The notes under the pieces are model-generated. The model saw nothing but the letters and a program-made list of their open reading frames with translations, did not search any database and was not told the origin of the DNA. From Eubacteriales bacterium (GTDB taxonomy: Bacteria > Bacillota_A > Clostridia > Lachnospirales > Lachnospiraceae), in NCBI GenBank assembly GCA_030527765.1, contig JAUNAE010000082.1:1-9335 (forward strand): a stretch of 9,335 nucleotides of DNA. The letters run 5' to 3'. Shown here in pieces: positions 1-6,800 of the stretch. The translations under genes were made by a program, and so were the position numbers. The stretch's first letter is position 1; each line of letters opens with the position of its first letter.

Positions 1-47
1 AAATCCAACTTAGAAACAACGATTTTTTTGTCTTAATTTATGGGTTC

Positions 48-53
48 ATTATA
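48..53 (-). promoter_or_regulatory. Possible divergent -10 box facing left
   Basis: Read on the minus strand this is a perfect TATAAT hexamer in the AT-rich stretch upstream of the GH13 gene. It could serve a gene lying to the left of the window, for example a divergent regulator. No convincing -35 box sits 16-18 bp upstream of it, and AT-rich DNA gives such hexamers by chance, so the call is weak. Confidence 0.22.
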
Positions 54-102
54 CAATAATATCATACAATAAAATATCCCACAATAAAGGAATGCGGAAG
101 AC

Positions 103-132
103 TTGTGACACCTTCCCTTGTCATAGTATAAT
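103..132 (+). promoter_or_regulatory. Promoter of the GH13 alpha-glucosidase gene
   Basis: A perfect -10 box TATAAT (127-132) is preceded by TTGTGA (103-108) with an 18-bp spacer, giving a plausible sigma-A promoter whose transcript would start near 139. The -35 matches consensus at 4 of 6 positions and the spacer is one base long. The region upstream (1-102) is AT-rich and carries three loosely spaced ACAATAA motifs (53, 66, 81) that may only reflect base composition. The start point falls inside a long palindrome, which suggests the promoter is repressed by a DNA-binding protein. Confidence 0.6.
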
Positions 133-166
133 TATGTTACAATTCACCCTGTGAACTGTAACATAA
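132..166. promoter_or_regulatory. 35-bp palindrome at the transcription start, candidate operator
   Basis: Two 16-base arms (132-147 and 151-166) are inverted repeats with 15 of 16 positions matching, separated by CCT. The core is GTTACAATTCAC / GTGAACTGTAAC. The element begins on the last base of the -10 box and covers the expected transcription start, the classic place for a repressor operator. In RNA the same bases would form a hairpin near the 5' end, so it may instead act as an mRNA-stabilising stem. It lacks the central CG typical of LacI-family sites, so I do not assign a regulator family. Confidence 0.55.
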
Positions 167-192
167 TAAGGACTACTCGAATAATCATCTAT

Positions 193-198
193 AGGAGA
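193..198 (+). promoter_or_regulatory. Ribosome binding site of the GH13 gene
   Basis: AGGAGA lies 7 nt before the ATG at 206. This supports that start, which also gives the MKKxWW beginning usual for oligo-1,6-glucosidase-like proteins. Confidence 0.8.
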
Positions 199-205
199 TA
201 CTTTC

Positions 206-1984
206 ATGAAAAAACAATGGTGGCACAACAAAGTTGCATATCAGATTTATCCAAAGAGTTTCTGCGATTCCAATGGTGACGGTATCGGAGATCTTCCGGG
301 TATCATCAGCAAACTCGATTACCTCAAAGAACTCGGTGTGGACATTCTGTGGCTGAGCCCGATCTATGTCTCTCCCCTTGCGGATCAGGGATATGATATT
401 GCCGATTATTACAACATCGATCCTCGTTTCGGAACTATGGAAGACATGGAGCGGCTTCTTACGGAAGCTCACAAACGTGACATGTACATTCTCATGGATC
501 TTGTCGTAAATCACTGCTCCGACGAACACATCTGGTTTCAGAAAGCCTGTGCCGATCCGGAAGGAAGATATGGAAAATTCTTCTATCTGGAGCACACTTC
601 CGATCCATCTGCCTTATGCAACTGGCGTTCCTACTTCGGAGGCCCTGTCTGGCAAAAACTTCCGGGGCATGAGGACTGGTATTATCTTCATGTTTTTCAC
701 CGGAAACAGCCGGATCTCAACTGGGAAAATCCGGATCTTCGCCAGGAAGTCTATCGCATGATCAACTGGTGGCTGGACAAAGGTCTGGACGGCTTCCGCC
801 TGGATGCCATCATTAATATCAAAAAAGCGCTGCCCTTCCGAAGTTATCCTGCAGATCGTCCGGATGGTCTCTCTACCATCCACAATATGCTGCACGATGC
901 CTCCGGCGTCGGAGAATTCCTTACGGAAATGCGGGATCAGTGTTTCATTCCTCTGAATGCCTCTTTCGGAGAGGACTTCCCGAGAAAACATCCTGCTTTC
1001 ACTGTCGGGGAAGTATTTAACGAGAAACCGGATGAGCTCCCTGATTTCATCGGTGACCAGGGATATTTCAGTACGATGTTCGATTTTTCCGAGGCGATCT
1101 GGGGACAGAGTCAGATGGGCTGGCAGGAAAACAGGGATATCACCCCGGATGATTACAGAAACTGTGTGTTTGCCACACAGGAAAAAATCGCTGACATTGG
1201 AATGCTTTCCAATATTATCGAAAACCATGATGAGCCTCGAGGTGCCTCCCGCTATATTCCGGAAGGGGATCAGAACCCAACGAGCAAGAAACTTCTGGCG
1301 ACTGTGTACTTCATGCTGAAGGGCCTTCCGTGGATTTATCAGGGCCAGGAAATCGGAATGGAAAATCTTCATATCACTTCCATTGAGGAAGTGGATGACA
1401 TCGCCTCCATCGATTCCTACAAGGTTGCTATGGAAGCCGGCGCTTCCGAGAGAGATGCCCTTCATATGATCGAGAAATACGGTCGTGACAATGCCCGTAC
1501 TCCGTTCCAGTGGAATGCAGAGAAACACGGCGGCTTCACCACCGGCACTCCATGGCTTCGGACAAATCCGAATTATCCTTCCATTAACCTTGCAGCCCAG
1601 GAAGACGATCCGGATTCTGTCTTCCGGTACTATCAGAAACTGATTCGCCTTCGCAAGAATCCGGAATATGCGGACACTTTGATCTATGGTGATTTTTCCC
1701 CGTTGTTTGCAGATGTTCCCGGGGTCATGGCATATTGTCGTGAATCTGCAGATCAGAAAATTTTTGTCATTGCCAACTACCAGAAGAAGGCTCTTGATCT
1801 TCCCTGCCCATGGCCGGTCAAAAAAATTCTGCTCAGCAATCTGCCGGAGGTTTCTATTACCGAAGCAGATCCGAAATCTGACCAGACACTTTTCTCTTCA
1901 GAAGTTGACAAAACAACTTCGGAAGCCTCAACCCACGCAGTTCTCCACCTGGAAGGTTATCAGGCCGTGATCCTGGAAGGATAA
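206..1984 (+). CDS. GH13 alpha-glucosidase (oligo-1,6-glucosidase type)
   Basis: A 592-residue cytoplasmic glycoside hydrolase of family GH13, closest in layout to oligo-1,6-glucosidase/alpha-glucosidase (subfamily 31). It would release glucose from the non-reducing ends of short alpha-glucosides such as isomalto- or malto-oligosaccharides. Seen in the sequence: a calcium-loop motif DSNGDGIGD (21-29), region I DLVVNH (98-103), QPDLNW (168-173), catalytic nucleophile Asp200 in GFRLDA, acid/base Glu269 in VGEVF, and transition-state Asp342 in ENHDEP, so the active site is complete. The motif RDNARTPFQW is typical of the group, and a C-terminal beta domain follows. There is no signal peptide. 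It is about 30 residues longer than common 560-residue relatives. Ala201 follows the nucleophile where isomaltases usually have Val, which may broaden specificity towards alpha-1,4 bonds (inference). Trehalose-6-phosphate hydrolase is a less likely alternative. The gene stands alone, with its own promoter and terminator. Confidence 0.93.
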   Translation: MKKQWWHNKVAYQIYPKSFCDSNGDGIGDLPGIISKLDYLKELGVDILWLSPIYVSPLADQGYDIADYYNIDPRFGTMEDMERLLTEAHKRDMYILMDLVVNHCSDEHIWFQKACADPEGRYGKFFYLEHTSDPSALCNWRSYFGGPVWQKLPGHEDWYYLHVFHRKQPDLNWENPDLRQEVYRMINWWLDKGLDGFRLDAIINIKKALPFRSYPADRPDGLSTIHNMLHDASGVGEFLTEMRDQCFIPLNASFGEDFPRKHPAFTVGEVFNEKPDELPDFIGDQGYFSTMFDFSEAIWGQSQMGWQENRDITPDDYRNCVFATQEKIADIGMLSNIIENHDEPRGASRYIPEGDQNPTSKKLLATVYFMLKGLPWIYQGQEIGMENLHITSIEEVDDIASIDSYKVAMEAGASERDALHMIEKYGRDNARTPFQWNAEKHGGFTTGTPWLRTNPNYPSINLAAQEDDPDSVFRYYQKLIRLRKNPEYADTLIYGDFSPLFADVPGVMAYCRESADQKIFVIANYQKKALDLPCPWPVKKILLSNLPEVSITEADPKSDQTLFSSEVDKTTSEASTHAVLHLEGYQAVILEG

Positions 1985-2003
1985 CTCAGCACCCCACTGA
2001 TAT

Positions 2004-2054
2004 AAGTAAGTCCACCGCTTAATGCTCTACGCATTTGAAGCGGTGGACTTACTT
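2004..2054. repeat. Perfect 17-bp inverted repeat, extended hairpin of unknown origin
   Basis: Arms 2004-2020 and 2038-2054 are perfect 17-base inverted repeats. The 17-base interior holds a further 5-bp stem (AATGC/GCATT) closing a 5-base loop, with a 2-base bulge (TG) between the two stems. The element starts 19 bases after the GH13 stop codon. No T-run follows it on either strand, so it is not a standard intrinsic terminator. A bulged subterminal hairpin of this kind resembles the ends of IS200/IS605-type elements or REP-like palindromes, but no transposase or TnpB gene is present, so the nature of the repeat is open. Confidence 0.75.
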
Positions 2055-2070
2055 GATTCGGTTAAACAAT

Positions 2071-2150
2071 AGAAAGACATACCTTGCATTATCTCTATGT
2101 CTCCGTTTCACTGAACGAACATAGCACAATGCACAGGCACGTCTTTTTTT
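2071..2150 (+). terminator. Long imperfect hairpin with T-run, terminator of the GH13 gene
   Basis: Four stem segments nest in register: 2071-2078 with 2141-2148, 2082-2090 with 2128-2137 (one bulged C), 2095-2100 with 2119-2124, and CGTT/AACG around a 6-base loop at 2104-2117. Eight Ts (2143-2150) follow. On the plus strand this ends transcription of the GH13 gene. The stem is far longer than an ordinary terminator, so a small stable RNA cannot be excluded. The opposite strand has only a weak T tract. Confidence 0.65.
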
Positions 2151-2152
2151 TA

Positions 2153-2186
2153 TTCAAAAAAAGCATCTCGATTACTCGAGATGCTT
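2153..2186 (-). terminator. Intrinsic terminator of the tRNA-Arg gene
   Basis: A perfect 10-bp stem (2161-2170 with 2177-2186) with a 6-base loop is followed on the minus strand by a T-run (2162-2156). It lies 6 bases beyond the tRNA 3' end and should terminate the tRNA transcript. It would also catch read-through from the protein operon upstream. Confidence 0.88.
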
Positions 2187-2192
2187 CATCAG

Positions 2193-2266
2193 CGTGCGTT
2201 AGAGGATTCGAACCCCCGGCCTTTTGGTCCGTAGCCAAACGCTCTATCCAGCTGAGCTAAACGCAC
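2193..2266 (-). tRNA. tRNA-Arg (anticodon ACG)
   Basis: The minus strand folds into a complete 74-nt cloverleaf. The acceptor is GTGCGTT/AACGCAC and the D-stem GCTC/GAGC. The anticodon stem is TTTGG/CCAAA around the loop CTACGGA, giving anticodon ACG. The variable loop is AGGCC, the T-stem GGGGG/CCTCT has two G-U pairs, and the T loop is TTCGAAT. The discriminator base is G and CCA is not encoded, so it must be added by a nucleotidyltransferase. Adenosine 34 is normally edited to inosine by TadA, letting this tRNA read CGU, CGC and CGA codons. Confidence 0.97.
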
Positions 2267-2308
2267 ATCCGTTGCTTTCGTAGGAACTTGTCCCTCGCAA
2301 CAAAGAGT

Positions 2309-2337
2309 ATTCTACTCTATCCTGTGCCGTTTGTCAA
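2309..2337 (-). promoter_or_regulatory. Promoter of tRNA-Arg
   Basis: On the minus strand a perfect -35 TTGACA (2337-2332) and a -10 TAGAAT (2314-2309) are separated by 17 bp. Transcription would start near 2302, leaving a 5' leader of roughly 36 nt for RNase P to remove. This strong promoter shows that the tRNA need not depend on the protein operon upstream. Confidence 0.88.
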
Positions 2338-2377
2338 CAACTATTTTAATTTTTTTTATTTTTATGATAAAGCACTT

Positions 2378-3829
2378 TTACATCGAACCATCTTTACGGA
2401 ACACAACAAGAATTGTTTTCAGGAGAATTTTGATATCCAATCCCAAATTCCAGTTATTGATATATTCCTGATCCAGCTTTACGACCTCTTCAAATTCTGT
2501 AATGTCGCTTCTTCCACTTACCTGCCACATTCCGGTGATTCCCGGTTTGATGGCCAGTCGTGTTCTGTGATGGAGATCGTAGAGACTTACTTCACTGATC
2601 AGAGGAGGTCTCGTACCGACGATGCTCATATCTCCTTTCAGCACATTGAAAAACTGCGGAAACTCATCAATACTTGTCTTTCGAATAAACTGACCAATGC
2701 CGGTTTTCTGCCGTCCATCCGGCAGAATTCGATTTCCGATTACCCGCGGATCAAAATCCATCTTGAACATTTTTGCATCACTGACTTTGTTCTGTTTCAT
2801 CAGCTCTGCTTTTCGCTTCTCTGCATCCGGATACATACTGCGGAATTTATACATTTTGAAAAGTTTTCCATTCTTTCCAACTCTCTCCTGAGCAAAAAAG
2901 ATTGGTCCCGGAGATGCAATATAGATGGCAGGTCCCACAAACAGCAGCAGAATCCCTGTAAGAAGGCATCCCAGCAGGCCGCCTGCGATATCCATGGTTT
3001 TCTTAATCACAATCTGCATTGTCGTTGCAGTGTTCATCGATGTCGTCAGAACTGTATAATCACCGATCTTTTCTACGATCTGTTTCTTTCCGGGTTCTTT
3101 GGAAATCTTCGCAAGATTCATATGAACCGTAACACCGGTTTTCATAAGCTGTTCAAGAAGTTTCCGGGAAGTCTGTGACTCCTCATTGGGCATCACCATG
3201 ACTTCATCGATCCACTCCTTACATACATAGTTTGCAGCTTCTAAAACGTTTGTCACAACCTTAATTCCGCCAAACTCCTGTCCCGTCATATCTTCATCCA
3301 GAATAACCAGACCTGCGAAACGAAAACGACCAAAGCTGTACTGCCGTATGTTCTCGATGACTTCTTCTACATGAGCTTTGTCTGCCACAATCAAAAGACT
3401 TCTATCACCCTCCAATTCACTTTTTCTGGATAACTGAAGTTTTCTGATCACTCGCGTAGCATACGACAACAGCAAATAGATTCCAAAGGTTCCAAAGAAA
3501 ATTTTTCTGGAATAGTGTGCTCCAATCTTAAGCCCCATCATTCCAATCGCACATACCGACAACATATAAATCACATGTTTCAAGGTTGTGCGAAACTCCA
3601 CGTAGTATCCTCTTTTGAGTACATTCTTAAGAGTATTGTTCAAAATCATAACAATAACATCCAGCAGTGCAAAAATAACCGCCAGATTTCGATACAGTCC
3701 ATCCGAATAAAGATTTTGTATCCCATTTGCAACGCCATAGGACATCAGCAATGCCAACTGCAGACATAAGACGTCCATGACTAAGAAATCCAAGTGCTTG
3801 GATATTCCCCGTGTTTCTTTTTTATACAT
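2378..3829 (-). CDS. Membrane sugar-phosphate transferase (WbaP/CpsE type) initiating a lipid-linked glycan
   Basis: A 483-residue polyprenyl-phosphate hexose-1-phosphate transferase. It transfers a sugar phosphate from a nucleotide sugar to undecaprenyl phosphate at the inner membrane face, the first committed step of exopolysaccharide, capsule or glycoprotein glycan assembly. Four N-terminal hydrophobic segments are seen (about 13-36, 47-68, 82-101, 109-127), then a soluble regulatory-type domain (about 140-270). The C-terminal bacterial sugar transferase domain follows, with a membrane-embedded helix at 281-305, KFRSM (328-332), the catalytic pair Asp388-Glu389 in SIDEFPQ and GTRPP (405-409). 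Length and layout match full-length WbaP/CpsE proteins rather than short PglC forms. The start at 3829 is preferred because GAGGAAG precedes it; the in-frame ATG at 3937 would add 36 non-family residues and overlap the upstream gene. The sugar donor cannot be told from sequence. It follows the C11-LRR gene by 17 bp. No other glycan gene is in the window. Confidence 0.92.
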   Translation of the reverse strand: MYKKETRGISKHLDFLVMDVLCLQLALLMSYGVANGIQNLYSDGLYRNLAVIFALLDVIVMILNNTLKNVLKRGYYVEFRTTLKHVIYMLSVCAIGMMGLKIGAHYSRKIFFGTFGIYLLLSYATRVIRKLQLSRKSELEGDRSLLIVADKAHVEEVIENIRQYSFGRFRFAGLVILDEDMTGQEFGGIKVVTNVLEAANYVCKEWIDEVMVMPNEESQTSRKLLEQLMKTGVTVHMNLAKISKEPGKKQIVEKIGDYTVLTTSMNTATTMQIVIKKTMDIAGGLLGCLLTGILLLFVGPAIYIASPGPIFFAQERVGKNGKLFKMYKFRSMYPDAEKRKAELMKQNKVSDAKMFKMDFDPRVIGNRILPDGRQKTGIGQFIRKTSIDEFPQFFNVLKGDMSIVGTRPPLISEVSLYDLHHRTRLAIKPGITGMWQVSGRSDITEFEEVVKLDQEYINNWNLGLDIKILLKTILVVFRKDGSM

Positions 3830-3831
3830 TT

Positions 3832-3838
3832 CTTCCTC
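3832..3838 (-). promoter_or_regulatory. Ribosome binding site that fixes the sugar transferase start
   Basis: GAGGAAG on the minus strand puts its GAGG core 5 nt before the ATG at 3829. It lies in the short gap after the stop codon of the upstream gene, which supports the internal start over the longer frame beginning at 3937. Confidence 0.75.
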
Positions 3839-3846
3839 ACATTCCC

Positions 3847-6800
3847 TTATATAACCGGGATAAATTCCAGTCCAAAATACTCTGCCGCCATCTGTCCCAC
3901 AGATCCTTCCTTTGCATGAATCCGATAGGTGACCCAATTATAATTAAATGTTCCAGCTGAAATTTCTCTTAAAGAGTCCGGAAACCAAATATCTATTGTA
4001 GCATCTTTCTCTCCGAAATTCATGTAGAAATTCTTTTCCCGAATCACTTCAACTCCTTCCGGAATAACCAGCTCCGATACGTTTAACGTTCCGTAAATTG
4101 CTTTTGCTCTGATCGTTGTTACCGTTTCAGGAATCTCGATAGTATCTCGATAACTCGGGCATTTGATCAGTGCTGTCTGATCCTTACTCAGAAGAAGGCC
4201 ATTTTGGGAAGACAGCTTTGGATTATCCTCTGCCACATCGATCTGTTCCAACTTCTTCCAGTCATCGTCAAAAAGAGTCTCATCTATTTCTGTATACGTT
4301 GACGGCAGAGAAAGCTTCCGGATCTGCTCTCTCAGGGTGCTGCTGATTTGCACTATTGTGGTCACACCCTCCGGAACTGCCACTTCCTGTAAGGAAACTT
4401 TCGGGAGAACCCAGAAAAGAACCGTGCCATCCTTGGATAACAGAAGCTCCTCCTTCATTTTCAGATATGGATTCTCTTCTGAAATTTGAATATCCATTGT
4501 CGAATCCGACAAAAAGAAAGAAGGAATATTTTTCAGATTTTTTCCTATCGAAAGTTTCTGAAGATGTCTCGGAAGCATGACTCCTCCGATTGTGTCCGAA
4601 ATTCTCTGAAGAGAATCCGGAAGAATCAGCTCCTCCAACTCACTGTTTTGCGGAAGACATCCGTCTGCCAGATACGTAATTCCTTCGGGCATCCGATAAA
4701 CTCCCGTCCTTCCTCTCGGAAAAGCAAGAAGAGTGTCACCCTTCTTATTCACCAGAAGACCGTCAAGGGAGGAATACGTAAGATTCTCCTCGGAAACTGT
4801 AAACGCTTCCAGAGGATACTCCAGAAATGCACCTTCTCCTATAAAAGAGAGATTTTTTCCAAGACTCACCCCAATTCCATTACCACCTGTACCTGATAAT
4901 CCGTAACTTCCTTCCATCGAAAAGGCTCTGTGCCCGATTCTTCTCAGGGAATCCGGCAGTCGAATTTCTCTCAGGCCATCACAGCCGGCAAAGGCGTAAT
5001 TCCCAATACTCTCCAGCGTCTCAGGGAACTCAATGTCTGTGAGGAAATCAATGCTCCAGAAGGCAAAATCCTCTATTCGTTCCACGCCCTCCGGAACTGT
5101 ATATTTCCGAATTGTATTCCCATTGAGCACTGCAAGAAGTGATTTTCCATCCTTCGAAAAAACAGCATCATCGGAAATCTTATAAAAAAGTCCTTCCTCA
5201 GAAATATTATTCTCAGAGTCATAGAATTCAATCTTTTTCAAAGGAAGACCGATTCCAAAGACACCCGGCTCCAGGTATTCGATTTCTGCGGGAAGCAGCA
5301 CCGTTTCCAGATCGCCCCAGGTCATTAAGGTATCTGTCTCCAGACGCTTCACAGTTCTTGGTATGGTAATCTTCTGCAGAGTTTTCGCTCCCCGGCGAAA
5401 GGCATTCCCATCGATTTTCGTCACCTGATATCCTTCCACTGTTTCGGGGATCACAAGATCTGTATCTTCTCCGGAGTAGCTTGTAAGTACAGCCGTATTC
5501 TCATCAGAATGAAGCTCCCAGGTCATCGTTCCCTGCTCTGTATTCGTAGAAAGCTCCTTCGGGAACTCCACGTTCTGTTCATTCAGAGAAAAAAGATTCG
5601 AACTGTAACTGTTTCCATAAATATCCACACACCGAATATGTCCGTACAGAAGCATGTCCGTCGTTTCCAGACAGCTTTGTTCCTCCACAGATATCTGACC
5701 ATCTATCGGTACTCCAAATACATATGTGCGATCTTTTATCTCCCATTCTGAAATAGGAAGTAATCTGCCGTCCTCTCCATAGGTAGGCACCCAGGCCGGG
5801 AGGACGGAACCGACTCTGCTCCATTCCGTCAGATCTACATCCATGCGATTTCCCAGAATTCCTGAATCTTTCTGTCCACTCTCGAAGATTCTCTGCATCA
5901 TTGGATTTTCCCCGGATAAAGATGTCGAAAAGTTTGCTGTAATTCTGGCTGATGGTTCCTCAATCGCTGATAATTCATTTCCCACATGAGCAACCAGTGT
6001 ACTGGTACTGAAGATTTTTTTTCTGCGTTCTTTACCTGTCTGTGACACAGGAAGAATTGCTTTTTCCCCATGATCCCCCGCCAGAATATAATATTTCTGA
6101 TCCAGATTCACACGGAGAATTCCTTTTTGATCCGGTGTCAGATATGAGGTCTGCACCAGGGGCATATATCCCGGATTATCCGCAGAGTCTTCCTCCGGAA
6201 TCACGCACCAGATTGAAAGTGCTGCGTATGATAGCATATCCCGCTGCTCTTCTGTCAAAATCATCTGGTATTCCTGCTCTGTTCGCTTTTCATTTCCGGA
6301 AACCCACTCTGCTGTTCCTGCACCGCTTTGCAATTCCTCAACAAACCGTGTCATATACGTGATATACGGGGCATTCTCCTGCTGGGTGTCTTTCTCGGGC
6401 ACAGACTGCGAGTCCTGCTTCTGACTCCCCAATTGGCTCTGTTCTAATTGCTTATAAAGCGATTTTTGTCCATAAGACAGATAATAATCGAGGTTATTGT
6501 ACGGATAATATACGGACAATCCCATTGCCTCTTCTATATCCGCACTCCGATATATCACAGTATCCTCCAAAAGCTTCTTCACTCTGCTGCTCTCTGTTGG
6601 ATAATCCTCCTCAAGAGACGCTGCCAAAGTGTATAGGTCAACCAAGTCCGGTCCCTTTTCCGCTCCTCCGGAAGACGTCTCTCCGAAATTTCGAAGGCCC
6701 GCACGTCCCTTTGCAAGCTTCGGATAAGTACCTCTCCCAAGTCCTTCCGTCATCTTTGAGAATAGCATACCCAATTCATCACTCAGATCCGGTATCTTAC

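Noticed and set aside
614..1528. Long minus-strand open frame (304 codons) inside the GH13 gene
   Set aside because: It is antisense to a complete GH13 enzyme with all catalytic motifs, and its translation shows no recognisable domain.
2004..2150. Complete insertion sequence downstream of the GH13 gene
   Set aside because: The hairpins resemble mobile-element ends, but there is no transposase frame, no second matching end and no target duplication visible.
2288..3178. Plus-strand open frame (296 codons) opposite the sugar transferase
   Set aside because: It begins over the tRNA promoter and is antisense to the conserved catalytic domain. The translation is Cys/His/Phe-rich with no family signature.
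3830..3937. N-terminal extension of the sugar transferase starting at 3937
   Set aside because: It overlaps the end of the C11-LRR gene, adds residues unlike the family and lacks the good ribosome binding site found before 3829.
5579..5824. Minus-strand open frame (81 codons) inside the C11-LRR gene
   Set aside because: It is in another frame of the same strand within a continuous long gene, with no ribosome binding site or domain seen.
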